Both the position numbers and the translations under genes were made by a program. DNA of 37,946 bases from Prevotella sp. P2-180 (lineage in GTDB: Bacteria > Bacteroidota > Bacteroidia > Bacteroidales > Bacteroidaceae), in assembly GCF_002251435.1 (NCBI RefSeq), contig NZ_NPJI01000039.1:1-37946 (forward strand), given 5' to 3'. The notes under the pieces are model-generated. The model was not told where the DNA came from, ran no database searches, and saw only the letters and a list, made by a program, of their open reading frames with translations. Below, piece after piece: positions 1-8,468 of this stretch. Numbering within the stretch: the stretch's first letter is position 1; the number at the start of each line of letters is the position of its first letter.

Positions 1-178
1 TTCAGGACGCCATTATAATATCAAGTCTAAAGAAACCTTTATCAATCATACAATTGACGGTTCGTTTACCCAATTGATTTCTCAATTGCTTCTTGTACTA
101 CTACTTCTCTGTTATGTAAATCTTTCAAAGAACTCTTTTTCTGTCGCTCAAGAGAAGCGTTGTTCTCAAAAGCGAGTG
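1..178 (-). ncRNA. Probable rRNA operon leader (16S upstream region), cut by the window edge
   Basis: On the minus strand this stretch follows a strong promoter and carries no convincing protein. It contains AGTTCTTTGAAAG (minus strand of about 124-136), which resembles the boxA-like antitermination element of Bacteroidetes rRNA leaders. It also holds a perfect 7-bp hairpin at 71-88 (CAATTGA, loop GAAA, TCAATTG) and the sequence CAAGAAGCAATTG, similar to pre-16S leaders as I recall them. The 16S gene itself would begin left of position 1, so it cannot be seen. A frame is open across 66-407, but its product is low-complexity and would run through the promoter, so I do not treat it as a gene. 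The promoter and hairpin are seen directly; the rRNA identity is inferred. Confidence 0.55.
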
Positions 179-210
179 CAAAGGTACGGACTTTTTCAAT
201 ACACTCCAAA
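179..210 (-). promoter_or_regulatory. Strong Bacteroidetes-type promoter for the leftward leader
   Basis: On the minus strand the -33 box TTTG (207-210) lies 20 bp from a -7 box TACCTTTG (179-186). This matches the Bacteroidetes primary sigma factor consensus TTTG-N19/20-TAnnTTTG. The upstream side (211-300) is very A/T-rich, as expected for a strong rRNA promoter. It points out of the window to the left. Confidence 0.7.
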
Positions 211-373
211 CATTTTGAAAGAAAAATGTTAATCTTTAACATTTGTTTATTATTATATTGAAAAATAGCACCAAACAATATACATATTTTAACAAAAGAA
301 GTTATTACTGGCCAATTCTGATTTATTTGATTATCCTTTACTTTAATGATAATCCACCTTATATATAATATAA

Positions 374-420
374 TAAAGAGTCCCTTTGCAGTGATATTCA
401 CCAGCAAGGGAACTCTTTTA
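374..420 (-). terminator. Hairpin terminator after thrS
   Basis: The arms TAAAGAGT (374-381) and ACTCTTTA (412-419) pair perfectly. The stem continues through CCCTTTGC against GCAAGGG with one bulge, and the loop holds a further small hairpin GTGA-TAT-TCAC (391-401). On the minus strand the hairpin is followed by an A/U-rich run (373 down to 361). It lies about 30 bp past the thrS stop and separates thrS from the leader promoter at 179-210. Confidence 0.75.
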
Positions 421-451
421 TTTATAAGAATCCGAAGAATGAGTATAAAGA

Positions 452-2395
452 TTAAAATTCCTTAGTCATTTCTTTAACTTCATCATTAATTTTCTTAGCA
501 AAGTCTTCCATTGTCATGATAGACTGTTCACCTCCACCTTGAGGTCTCACAGCGACAGTACCATCCGCCTGTTCTTTCTCTCCAACGATGAGCATGTATG
601 GAATTCTCTTGAGTTCGTTGTCACGAACCTTTCTTCCAATCTTTTCATTACGGGAGTCAATAACGGCACGAACACCTACGCTGTCGAAATATTTCGCCAC
701 TTTGGCAGCATAATCATTATACTTTTCCGAAATTGGGAGAATTGCGACTTGATCAGGAGTGAGCCATAGTGGGAAGTGCCCGCTTGTATGTTCTATTAGT
801 ACAGCCACGAATCGTTCCATTGATCCAAACGGAGCCCTGTGGATCATGACAGGAGTTTTCTTTGTATTATCCTCGTCTGTATATTCGAGTTTGAATCGTT
901 TTGGCAAGTTATAGTCAACCTGAATAGTACCAAGTTGCCATCGGCGTCCAATAGCATCCTTAATCATGAAATCGAGTTTAGGTCCATAGAAAGCAGCCTC
1001 ACCGTATTCAATTTTTGCATTAAGTCCCTTTTCCTTACAAGCCTCTACGATAGCAGCCTCAGAGCGTGCCCAGTCTTCGTCGCTTCCGACATATTTTTCT
1101 GTGTCATTAGGGTCACGTAGTGAGATTTGGGCTTCAAAATTAAATCCGAATGCTTTCAATACTATGTTGATAATATCCATCACGTTAAGGAATTCCTGCT
1201 TAACTTGGTCAGGTCTACAAAACAGATGAGCATCATCTTGTGTGAAAGACCTCACTCTTGTGAGTCCATGAAGTTCTCCGCTCTGTTCATATCGATATAC
1301 AGTACCAAACTCAGCAATACGTAGGGGCAGGTCCTTGTAAGAACGAGGTTTCCATGCAAATATTTCGCAATGGTGAGGACAGTTCATTGGTTTAAGCATA
1401 TACTCTTCGCCTTCTTCCGGAGTGTGAATAGGTTGAAAAGAATCCTTTCCGTAATGAGCATAATGTCCGCTTGTAACATAAAGGTTTTTAGAACCGATAT
1501 GTGGAGTTATAACTTCCTGATATCCGAAACGTTTCTGTACTTTTCTTAAATGATCTTGGAGTCTTAGTCGGAGTTCAGTACCTTTTGGTAGCCAAATAGG
1601 CAGTCCCTTACCAACTTTTTCAGAGAACATAAACAGTTCCATTTCCTTACCAATTTTCCTATGGTCACGTTTTTTTGCTTCCTCGAGCATAACAAGATAC
1701 TCGTCGAGCATTTTTTTCTTAGGGAAAGAGATACCATAGAGTCTCTGCATCTGTTCTCTTGAAGCGTCACCTCTCCAGAAAGCTCCAGCCACGCTTGTTA
1801 GTTTGATAGCCTTAATAGCACCAGTGTTGAGTAGATGAGGTCCTTTGCAAAGGTCAGTAAAAGCCCCCTGAGTATAAGTAGTGATAGTACCATCTTCGAG
1901 GTCTTGTTCTATATGTTCACACTTATAAGTCTGTCCGTCAGCTGCAAACTGTTTTAGAGCATCAGCTTTTGCCACTTCTTTTCTGACCACTGGTTCTTTT
2001 TTGCCAGCAAGTTCCTTCATTTTTGCCTCAATTTTTGGGAAATCAGCCTCTTTGATAGACTCCCCGTCCTTTAGCAGTACGTCATAGAAGAAACCATTAT
2101 CTATTGCAGGTCCAAATCCGAACTGAATTCCCGGATACAATTCCTGAAGAGCTTCAGCCAACAGGTGAGCAGAAGTATGCCAGAAAGCATGTTTTCCTTC
2201 CTCGTCTTCCCACTTATAGAGTTGCACTTTAGAGTCTTCTACAATAGGTCTGTTAAGTTCCACTATTTCACCATTCACTCCGCAGGCTATTACGTCGCGT
2301 GCCAAAGCCGGTGATATGCTTTCGGCAATAGTAAGTCCATTGACGCCCTGTTCGTATTCTCTTACAGAACCGTCGGGAAAAGTTATTTTTATCAT
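452..2395 (-). CDS. thrS: Threonine--tRNA ligase
   Basis: Cytoplasmic class II aminoacyl-tRNA synthetase that charges tRNA-Thr. At 647 residues it is a normal full-length enzyme. The order is an N-terminal TGS domain (about 1-62), the editing/SAD domain with HxxxH (H73, H77) and the CxxxH pair C183/H187, the catalytic core, and a C-terminal anticodon-binding domain (from about 545). The zinc ligands expected from the E. coli enzyme are all present (C339, H390, H519). Class II motif 2 is visible around residues 362-390, and motif 3 ([10 protein letters not shown]) lies at about 520-529. The ATG start is followed directly by a typical TGS opening. It is the last gene of phoH-purC-thrS, 26 bp after purC, with a terminator just downstream. 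The infC-rpmI-rplT genes that often follow thrS in bacteria are not here. Confidence 0.98.
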   Translation of the reverse strand: MIKITFPDGSVREYEQGVNGLTIAESISPALARDVIACGVNGEIVELNRPIVEDSKVQLYKWEDEEGKHAFWHTSAHLLAEALQELYPGIQFGFGPAIDNGFFYDVLLKDGESIKEADFPKIEAKMKELAGKKEPVVRKEVAKADALKQFAADGQTYKCEHIEQDLEDGTITTYTQGAFTDLCKGPHLLNTGAIKAIKLTSVAGAFWRGDASREQMQRLYGISFPKKKMLDEYLVMLEEAKKRDHRKIGKEMELFMFSEKVGKGLPIWLPKGTELRLRLQDHLRKVQKRFGYQEVITPHIGSKNLYVTSGHYAHYGKDSFQPIHTPEEGEEYMLKPMNCPHHCEIFAWKPRSYKDLPLRIAEFGTVYRYEQSGELHGLTRVRSFTQDDAHLFCRPDQVKQEFLNVMDIINIVLKAFGFNFEAQISLRDPNDTEKYVGSDEDWARSEAAIVEACKEKGLNAKIEYGEAAFYGPKLDFMIKDAIGRRWQLGTIQVDYNLPKRFKLEYTDEDNTKKTPVMIHRAPFGSMERFVAVLIEHTSGHFPLWLTPDQVAILPISEKYNDYAAKVAKYFDSVGVRAVIDSRNEKIGRKVRDNELKRIPYMLIVGEKEQADGTVAVRPQGGGEQSIMTMEDFAKKINDEVKEMTKEF

Positions 2396-2421
2396 ATCTA
2401 CAATATATGTTTAAGATTCAT

Positions 2422-3369
2422 TTACAATGAGGCAAGACAGTCAGCCACGTTTTTTTCGATGCGAGCCGCAATATCATCAGTATCAGCAGCTTTGGAGAAT
2501 TTTTCTCCAGTGATTTGTTCAAAGAGTTCAATATATCTTTCGCTCACGCTTATAGCATAATCATCTGTGATTTCAGGCATTGTTTGTCCTGGTTCGTTCA
2601 TGAAATTATGTTCGATGAGCCATTGTCTCACAAATTCCTTAGACAGTTGACGTTGAGTTTCGCCTTTTTCAAATTTCTCTTCATATCCGTCGGCATAGAA
2701 ATACCGGCTTGAGTCAGGAGTATGTATTTCGTCGATAAGGTACACTTTTCCGTCTCTTTTTCCGAACTCGTACTTTGTATCTACGAGTATAAGTCCCCGT
2801 TTAGCGGCGATTTCCTGTCCTCTTGCAAAGAGTCGTCTGGTATAGTCTTCCATTACGTTATAGTCTTCTTCACTGACAATGCCTTGAGCAATAATTTCCT
2901 CACGGGAAATGTTCATGTCGTGTCCTTCGTCAGCCTTAGTTGTTGGAGTAATGATAGGTTCAGGAAAGCGTTCGTTTTCTCTCATACCATCAGGCAGTTT
3001 TACACCGCATATTTCACGGCATCCTTTTTTGTATTCGCGCCATGCAGATCCAGTAAGTATAGAACGAATAATCATTTCAACCCGAAAGCCTTCACATTTT
3101 AGTCCAACAGTGACCATTGGATCAGGAGTGGCCAATTTCCAGTTAGGGCATATGTCGCTTGTTGCATCGAGGAACTTAGCTGCGATTTGGTTGAGGACCT
3201 GTCCTTTATAAGGTATTCCCTTTGGAAGAATTACATCAAAAGCAGATATTCTATCAGTGGCCACCATTACCATGAGGTCATCGTTGATGTTGTAAACGTC
3301 GCGTACCTTTCCGTGGTAAACGCTTTTCTGTCCTTTGAAATTAAATTCAGTATTTGTTAATGCATTCAT
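2422..3369 (-). CDS. purC: Phosphoribosylaminoimidazole-succinocarboxamide synthase
   Basis: SAICAR synthetase, an ATP-dependent step of de novo purine synthesis that joins CAIR and aspartate. At 315 residues it is the long form of the family (the E. coli enzyme has about 237). The N-terminal nucleotide-binding signature is clear ([20 protein letters not shown] near 20-39, followed by RISAFD), as is the conserved LVDTKYEFG segment near residue 195 and the [11 protein letters not shown] motif further on. The ATG start gives the expected N terminus. It lies 14 bp after phoH and 26 bp before thrS on the same strand, so the three are very likely one transcript. Nothing about the gene looks abnormal. 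Confidence 0.97.
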   Translation of the reverse strand: MNALTNTEFNFKGQKSVYHGKVRDVYNINDDLMVMVATDRISAFDVILPKGIPYKGQVLNQIAAKFLDATSDICPNWKLATPDPMVTVGLKCEGFRVEMIIRSILTGSAWREYKKGCREICGVKLPDGMRENERFPEPIITPTTKADEGHDMNISREEIIAQGIVSEEDYNVMEDYTRRLFARGQEIAAKRGLILVDTKYEFGKRDGKVYLIDEIHTPDSSRYFYADGYEEKFEKGETQRQLSKEFVRQWLIEHNFMNEPGQTMPEITDDYAISVSERYIELFEQITGEKFSKAADTDDIAARIEKNVADCLASL

Positions 3370-3383
3370 TATAGTTATTTTTT

Positions 3384-4331
3384 TTATTGTTTTGTTTCCT
3401 TGTCATATTTTTCATACGCGTTGACAATACGTGTTACGAGTTTATGTCTAACGATATCTTTTCTGTTAAGCTCTACAATTTCGATACCTTCAATCCCCGA
3501 CAATATGTTTAGCGCCTCTTTTAGTCCACTTTTTTGTTCGCGCGGGAGGTCTATCTGAGTCATGTCGCCTGTTATAATCATCTTAGTATTCCACCCCATT
3601 CGAGTTAGAAACATTCTGATTTGCGCACAAGTAGTGTTTTGAGCTTCATCGAGTATAACTATGGCATCACTAAGAGTACGTCCTCTCATAAAAGCCAAAG
3701 GAGCAATCTGTATGACATGTTTTTCCATCATCTCCTGGAGTTTAGCCTGAGGCAGCATATCTTCCAGCGCATCGTAAAGAGGTTGCAGATAGGGGTCGAT
3801 TTTGTCTTTCATGTCACCAGGTAGGAATCCGAGTTTTTCCCCCGCCTCGACTGCCGGTCTGCTAAGAACAATTTTTTTAATGGTTTTTTCTTTCAGGGCT
3901 TTTACTGCAAGTGCAATGCTTAGATAAGTCTTTCCTGTTCCGGCAGGCCCTACTGCAAAAATCATATCGTTGTTGTCGAATGCCTCTACGAGTTTTTTCT
4001 GATTTTCAGTTCTTGGCTTTATTGGCCTTCCCGACATGCTATACACGATGACTCCTTCCGGTATTTCGTCTTTTGAACGCGTACCCTTAACAATGTCAAT
4101 GATATCCTCCTCTTTCAAGGAGTTAAATTTCAGTACATGTTTTCTGAGAGCCTCGATATTCTCTTCGAATGCACACATTTGTTCTTCGTCCCCCAAAATT
4201 TTCATAACATTTCCCCTTGCCACTATTCTCAATCTTGGGAATAGTGCCTTTATCATCTGTAGATGAACATTATTAATGCCATACAGAATAACGGGATCAA
4301 TGTCCTCGAGTACGATATGTTTCTCTGTCAA
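3384..4331 (-). CDS. phoH: PhoH family ATPase (YbeZ-like), TTG start
   Basis: Cytoplasmic PhoH-type NTPase of 315 residues. Walker A is GPAGTGKT at 128-135 and Walker B is VILDEAQN at 225-232, followed by the conserved [10 protein letters not shown]. The N-terminal third matches the usual PhoH/YbeZ region before the P-loop. Family members are linked to ribosome and RNA metabolism with YbeY, though the exact activity is unsettled. The start is a TTG at 4329-4331: an in-frame TAA lies 12 bp upstream, there is no in-frame ATG before residue 26, and homologues begin at this point. An AGGTAG lies just upstream of the TTG and may act as a ribosome site. It is the first gene of the operon with purC and thrS. 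Confidence 0.93.
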   Translation of the reverse strand: MTEKHIVLEDIDPVILYGINNVHLQMIKALFPRLRIVARGNVMKILGDEEQMCAFEENIEALRKHVLKFNSLKEEDIIDIVKGTRSKDEIPEGVIVYSMSGRPIKPRTENQKKLVEAFDNNDMIFAVGPAGTGKTYLSIALAVKALKEKTIKKIVLSRPAVEAGEKLGFLPGDMKDKIDPYLQPLYDALEDMLPQAKLQEMMEKHVIQIAPLAFMRGRTLSDAIVILDEAQNTTCAQIRMFLTRMGWNTKMIITGDMTQIDLPREQKSGLKEALNILSGIEGIEIVELNRKDIVRHKLVTRIVNAYEKYDKETKQ

Positions 4332-4357
4332 ATCTACCTCATTTTAAAATTCTCGTG

Positions 4358-4365
4358 CAAAATTA
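4358..4365 (-). promoter_or_regulatory. Promoter -7 box for phoH-purC-thrS
   Basis: TAATTTTG on the minus strand fits the Bacteroidetes -7 consensus TAnnTTTG and is followed by C, as is common. It lies about 27 bp before the TTG start of phoH. The -33 box is poor: a TTTATTG-like stretch sits around 4377-4383, so the upstream element is not well supported. Confidence 0.5.
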
Positions 4366-4409
4366 CAGAAACTTTTTCAATAAAGTACACATATTACGAT
4401 GTTTTTTTG

Positions 4410-4417
4410 TAATTTTG
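4410..4417 (+). promoter_or_regulatory. Promoter -7 box for the M15-like gene
   Basis: TAATTTTG followed by C fits TAnnTTTG and lies 17 bp before the ATG at 4435. No clear TTTG is seen 19-21 bp upstream. It faces away from the phoH promoter, so the two genes have divergent promoters about 45 bp apart. Confidence 0.5.
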
Positions 4418-4434
4418 CAAAAAAATTAGCATTA

Positions 4435-5214
4435 ATGAAAAAGAAAACATATACAAAAGGCTTTTTTTCTGTTGTAGCCTTGCTTTCACTTACTCGTTTA
4501 GTGTGGCCTGAAGTGGCTGGAGCAAATAGAGATAATGTAAAGAATGGTGATGATACTGTAGCTGTGGCAGAAGTGTCAAAACCCCAAATCATTTCAAAGC
4601 CATCATTAGGCTCACGCTATTTCAAAGAAGACGGCACCTTGGTCAAAAACCGCATATACAGCGTTCCCTCTTTCAAGAACACTTTTCCCGACATGAACGA
4701 TGTTCAGATGGTGGCAGCAAAGAAGAATGGGGTTTCTCCGGTAAAAAACCGCGAAGAGGCGGAGTCGCGAAAGCAAGAGTTGGTATATATTGGGACAAAC
4801 CCATATTTCCACGTTGACAGACTGAACAATAGCATCCCGTATCTTGTACCCCGTGCCTCAGCCCTGTTGCAAGACATCGGTTCAGCCTTTTTCGACAGTC
4901 TTCAGATAAAGGGAATACCGCTTCACAAGATTATTGTGACGAGTGTAATGAGGACAAAAGACGATGTCACCAAGCTTCGCGTCCGCAATGCCAATGCGAC
5001 AGAAAACAGTTGCCATCTTTACGGCACTACATTTGACTTATGTTATAACAGATATATAACAGTGGAAGACCCCGAAGGTCCCAAAAGACGTGCAGTAAGA
5101 AACGACACGCTAAAATGGATTCTCTCCGAGGTCCTCCGCGATTTCAGGCAGCAGAACCGTTGTTTTATAAAATACGAGGTAAAACAAGGTTGCTTTCACA
5201 TGACAGTGAACTGA
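4435..5214 (+). CDS. Exported DUF5715/M15-like putative peptidase
   Basis: A 259-residue protein with a basic N terminus (MKKKTYTKG) and a hydrophobic stretch at about 10-22, consistent with export. The second half has SVMRTKDDV and then CHLYGTTFDL, matching the SxHxxGxxxD zinc-site pattern of M15 D-Ala-D-Ala peptidases. A final YEVKQGCFHMTV supplies a plausible third ligand histidine. In Bacteroidales such proteins are usually annotated as DUF5715. A role in peptidoglycan trimming is an inference from the ligand pattern; activity is not shown. I chose the ATG at 4435 rather than an in-frame ATG at 4399, because 4399 precedes the promoter -7 box and would put charged and polar residues before the signal. 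The stop codon ends exactly one base before the convergent hppA stop. Confidence 0.75.
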   Translation: MKKKTYTKGFFSVVALLSLTRLVWPEVAGANRDNVKNGDDTVAVAEVSKPQIISKPSLGSRYFKEDGTLVKNRIYSVPSFKNTFPDMNDVQMVAAKKNGVSPVKNREEAESRKQELVYIGTNPYFHVDRLNNSIPYLVPRASALLQDIGSAFFDSLQIKGIPLHKIIVTSVMRTKDDVTKLRVRNANATENSCHLYGTTFDLCYNRYITVEDPEGPKRRAVRNDTLKWILSEVLRDFRQQNRCFIKYEVKQGCFHMTVN

Positions 5215-7416
5215 CTATGCAAAAGCGACCACAAGTCCCGCCATCACGATGCTCACCATCGACATCAACTTTATGAGAATGTTTAATGATGGTCCGCTTG
5301 TATCTTTGAATGGGTCGCCAACGGTATCACCCACGATTGTAGCTTTGTGACACTCGGAGCCTTTACCACCGAAATGTCCTTCCTCAACCATTTTTTTAGC
5401 ATTGTCCCATGCGCCGCCGGCATTTGCCATAAAGACAGCCAATGTGAATCCTGCTGTTAATCCTCCGACCAGCAGTCCCATGACTCCTGCCACTCCGAGC
5501 AGAAGTCCGACAACGATAGGTATAGCTATTGCGAGAAGGCTTGGGAAAATCATTTCTTTCTGAGCCGACCGTGTACTTATTTCCACACATCGGCCGTAGT
5601 CAGGTGTAGCTTTTCCTTCGAGTATGCCTTTTATTTCACGGAATTGTCGGCGCACCTCTTCCACCATAGTTTGAGCAGCCCTTCCTACAGCCCCCATTGT
5701 CAATCCACAGAACAGGAAAGCAGCCATTCCACCGATGAAAGCCCCCACGAGGACTTTAGGGTTCATAAGGTTAACTTGGAAGAAGTTCATATAATCAATC
5801 ATGTTTGCGTTCTCCGGATTAAAGAGGTTTCCTGCCGAATCGTAGAATTGTTGTCCCTCTTCCACAGCCCTAACCATAGCTATCTTTATCTCTTCCACAT
5901 AAGAAGCCAGCAAGGCAAGAGCAGTGAGTGCAGCACTACCGATGGCGAATCCTTTGCCAGTGGCGGCAGTGGTATTGCCAAGTGCATCCAGTGCATCAGT
6001 ACGATGACGCACCTCTTCTCCGAGTTCGCTCATCTCTGCGTTTCCGCCCGCATTGTCAGCAATGGGCCCATAAGCATCGGTAGCCAGGGTAATTCCGAGG
6101 GTGGACAACATTCCTACTGCGGCGATGCCTATTCCATACAGTCCCATTGAAATGCTCTTTGCACTCATCGAGAGGTCGAATCCGTTGGCAAACAGATAGC
6201 TAAGCATAATAGCAGCGGAAATGGTCACCACTGGTATCATGGTAGAAATCATTCCTGTTCCTATTCCCTGTATGATGACAGTAGCTGGACCTGTTTTTGA
6301 AGCCTCAGAGATTTTTTGTGTAGGTTTGTAACTGTGACTTGTATAATACTCCGTAGCCTGTCCGATGACGACTCCAGCCACAAGTCCGCTTACCACCGAG
6401 AACGACACGCCGATCCAATTTTCAATACCCAAGAAGTAAAGAATGACAAATGTGGCCACGGCTATAAGACCCGCAGCGAGGTTTGTTCCAATTCCAAGCG
6501 AGCGAAGCAGGTCACGCATGGTAGCGTTTTCCTTGGTTTTCACAGCAAATATCCCGATAAGCGAGAGGAAGATACCAACAGAAGCAATAATCATTGGAGC
6601 GATTACTGCCTTAAGTTGCATATCGACATTCATGGCAAATGCAGTAGCTCCCAGTGCAGCAGTAGAGAGAATACTTCCACAGTAGCTCTCATAAAGGTCA
6701 GCGCCCATTCCAGCCACATCTCCCACGTTGTCACCGACATTGTCGGCTATAGTAGCAGGATTTCTCGGGTCGTCTTCAGGAATGTTGGCCTCCACTTTAC
6801 CCACGAGATCAGCACCAACATCAGCCGCTTTGGTGTATATTCCACCTCCCACGCGTGCAAAAAGAGCCTGTGTGGAAGCACCCATTCCGAAGGTAAGCAT
6901 TGTGGTGGTAATAGTGACAAGAGCCATATTTGAGCCATAATAGAAACAGCTCAACGCCAGAAACCATATAGCGATATCGAGCAATCCCAGCCCTACCACT
7001 ACAAGTCCCATTACAGCCCCACTTCTAAAAGCCACTTTTAGACCGCTGTTAAGGCTTTTTCGTGCTGCATTAGCCGTGCGGGCAGAAGCGTAGGTGGCGG
7101 TTTTCATTCCAAAGAACCCAGCTAATCCAGAGAATAGGCCACCGGTAAGGAATGCGAACGGCACCCATGGATTCTGAACTTTCAGTCCATAGGCCATAAA
7201 TGCAAATATCACGGCAAGGACCACGAACACAATGGCCACCACCTTATATTGCTGTTTAAGGTAAGCCATTGCTCCCCGCCTTACATACTCGGCAATTTCA
7301 GCCATACGCGGTGTTCCTTCATCCTCCTTTCTCATTTGGCGGAAGAAATGCCATGCCATGCCCAATGCCACAATCGATGCTATAGGCACGAGCCAAAAAA
7401 CCAACGGAATGTTCAT
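5215..7416 (-). CDS. hppA: K+-dependent membrane-bound pyrophosphatase
   Basis: An integral membrane protein of 733 residues with about 16 predicted hydrophobic segments. It hydrolyses pyrophosphate and uses the energy to pump Na+ and/or H+. The substrate-site signature [19 protein letters not shown] spans 190-209, followed by DDPRNP (215-220) and [12 protein letters not shown]. The marker position in [10 protein letters not shown] (480-489) is Ala rather than Lys, which in this family indicates K+ dependence. K+-dependent forms include Na+ pumps and Na+/H+ dual pumps, the latter reported from Bacteroides, so the ion cannot be settled here. The ATG start lies 21 bp after the preceding acidic-tailed gene, suggesting co-transcription. 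The gene has no room for its own terminator before the convergent neighbour. Confidence 0.96.
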   Translation of the reverse strand: MNIPLVFWLVPIASIVALGMAWHFFRQMRKEDEGTPRMAEIAEYVRRGAMAYLKQQYKVVAIVFVVLAVIFAFMAYGLKVQNPWVPFAFLTGGLFSGLAGFFGMKTATYASARTANAARKSLNSGLKVAFRSGAVMGLVVVGLGLLDIAIWFLALSCFYYGSNMALVTITTTMLTFGMGASTQALFARVGGGIYTKAADVGADLVGKVEANIPEDDPRNPATIADNVGDNVGDVAGMGADLYESYCGSILSTAALGATAFAMNVDMQLKAVIAPMIIASVGIFLSLIGIFAVKTKENATMRDLLRSLGIGTNLAAGLIAVATFVILYFLGIENWIGVSFSVVSGLVAGVVIGQATEYYTSHSYKPTQKISEASKTGPATVIIQGIGTGMISTMIPVVTISAAIMLSYLFANGFDLSMSAKSISMGLYGIGIAAVGMLSTLGITLATDAYGPIADNAGGNAEMSELGEEVRHRTDALDALGNTTAATGKGFAIGSAALTALALLASYVEEIKIAMVRAVEEGQQFYDSAGNLFNPENANMIDYMNFFQVNLMNPKVLVGAFIGGMAAFLFCGLTMGAVGRAAQTMVEEVRRQFREIKGILEGKATPDYGRCVEISTRSAQKEMIFPSLLAIAIPIVVGLLLGVAGVMGLLVGGLTAGFTLAVFMANAGGAWDNAKKMVEEGHFGGKGSECHKATIVGDTVGDPFKDTSGPSLNILIKLMSMVSIVMAGLVVAFA

Positions 7417-7437
7417 AATGTATTTTTTTAGAAGTTG

Positions 7438-8235
7438 TTATTCTTCGTCCACATAGTCTTCGAGTCCTCCGGCTTCCTCGTCGGGATCAGGCTCAATGAC
7501 AAATGTGGTTCGATAGTTGTCCTCATTGATATCGTCGTCGTTGAAGTCTGTAGGTTCTTCTATTTCATCATCGATGTCATCATGGTTCTTGTAATCATCA
7601 ATAGGCAGATCGTCATCTTCGTTCTTCGGCTGTAGCTGCAGTCGTGGCTTCTCCATCTGAGGCTTGACTTTCACGAAAATAGCTTCCACCCATGTACCTT
7701 TCAATACCTCCAGCACTTCAAATCCATCGGCAATTTTCTTGTCGTACATTCCTCCAGGCTTGTGTAGTCTGTTTTGTGGCAATGTAGTGGTTGAGATTTC
7801 GAAACCACTTTCAATTATGTCCTGTATGCTCTGTGGAAGCGAATCCCATCCACCTCCGAAATTGCGTTCAAGCACTTCTACGAGTTTAGCTGCAGAAATA
7901 TGAGTGATATTTTCGTAAGTGAGATCACTAACCCTCAAAATAGGTCTTTTTTTGATGGCCCATGTAATTTTCAGGTTTTCATCAATTTTCACAGTTGCAA
8001 TCTTGTAACCCATTTTCTCATATTTTCCCTTCATGAGTTTTGTATCATCCTTGAGTTCTTCCACGAGGAATGCCGTCTTGATGATGTCTACATATCGGTG
8101 TAAGTTGTCTTTTACCTCTGAGTCTTTGTCGGCACCTTCCCACATTCTGAAGATGTCGTTCTCCTGAACATCCCAAACATTGCTTTTAGTAAGCAATTTA
8201 AGAGTGAGAGCTTTCTTTGTTGTTTCTTCTTTCAT
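7438..8235 (-). CDS. Uncharacterised protein with acidic C-terminal tail
   Basis: I do not recognise this 265-residue protein. Residues 1-200 look like a folded domain with mixed charge (for example ITWAIKKRPILRVSDLTYEN near 89-108). From about residue 203 to the end it becomes extremely Asp/Glu/Asn-rich low-complexity sequence. There is no signal peptide or membrane segment, so it is probably cytoplasmic. It sits 21 bp upstream of hppA behind a good promoter, so it likely leads a two-gene transcript. Whether it has any link to pyrophosphate or ion transport is unknown. An acidic tail can act as a flexible, nucleic-acid-mimicking or protein-binding segment, but nothing here shows which. Confidence 0.85.
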   Translation of the reverse strand: MKEETTKKALTLKLLTKSNVWDVQENDIFRMWEGADKDSEVKDNLHRYVDIIKTAFLVEELKDDTKLMKGKYEKMGYKIATVKIDENLKITWAIKKRPILRVSDLTYENITHISAAKLVEVLERNFGGGWDSLPQSIQDIIESGFEISTTTLPQNRLHKPGGMYDKKIADGFEVLEVLKGTWVEAIFVKVKPQMEKPRLQLQPKNEDDDLPIDDYKNHDDIDDEIEEPTDFNDDDINEDNYRTTFVIEPDPDEEAGGLEDYVDEE

Positions 8236-8270
8236 ACTATTATTTAAATTGCGTTTTTGTTTTTTCGCTG

Positions 8271-8301
8271 CAAATGTATATACTTTATTTTATTTACACA
8301 A
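8271..8301 (-). promoter_or_regulatory. Promoter of the acidic-tail gene and hppA
   Basis: On the minus strand TTG (8299-8301) lies 20 bp upstream of TACATTTG (8271-8278), a good match to the Bacteroidetes consensus. The ATG of the downstream gene starts about 35 bp further on. Confidence 0.6.
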
Positions 8302-8336
8302 GTATTTAGGGAATAAAAATTATAAAAAATGCCCAA

Positions 8337-8371
8337 TTTATTTTGTATTGTCTAAAACTTGCACTATCTTT
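8337..8371 (+). repeat. Direct repeat, copy 1, with a degenerate promoter
   Basis: These 35 bp are identical to 8419-8453, exactly 82 bp downstream. The copy carries TTTG (8342-8345), a 19-bp spacer and TATCTTTA (8365-8372). The last base of the -7 box is A instead of G, so this copy deviates from consensus. The flanks are also similar (an A-rich run and ATGC just upstream in both copies), suggesting that a block of about 82 bp was duplicated. Confidence 0.85.
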
Positions 8372-8418
8372 AGATAAGACAGGCGGCGTTTTAACAATAA
8401 AAATAAAAAAAATGCTTT

Positions 8419-8453
8419 TTTATTTTGTATTGTCTAAAACTTGCACTATCTTT
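8419..8453 (+). repeat. Direct repeat, copy 2, overlapping the rarA promoter
   Basis: An exact 35-bp repeat of 8337-8371. In this copy the following base is G, which completes a consensus -7 box. Confidence 0.85.
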
Positions 8454-8454
8454 G
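8424..8454 (+). promoter_or_regulatory. Promoter of rarA
   Basis: TTTG (8424-8427), a 19-bp spacer and TATCTTTG (8447-8454) match the Bacteroidetes consensus at every defined position. The rarA ATG is only 14 bp past the -7 box, so the leader is very short and translation probably does not use a Shine-Dalgarno site. Confidence 0.7.
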
Positions 8455-8468
8455 CAAAAAAAAAGAAG

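Noticed and set aside
66..407. Open frame of 113 codons on the minus strand
   Set aside because: It runs through the thrS terminator, an A/T-rich stretch and a consensus promoter, and its product is low-complexity with no family resemblance.
6316..6933. Long plus-strand frame opposite hppA
   Set aside because: It is a shadow of the conserved hppA coding sequence in another frame and has no start context or recognisable motif.
8343..8468. N-terminal extension of rarA from an upstream ATG
   Set aside because: It overlaps the duplicated promoter block, lies before the -7 box at 8447-8454, and adds residues not typical of RarA.
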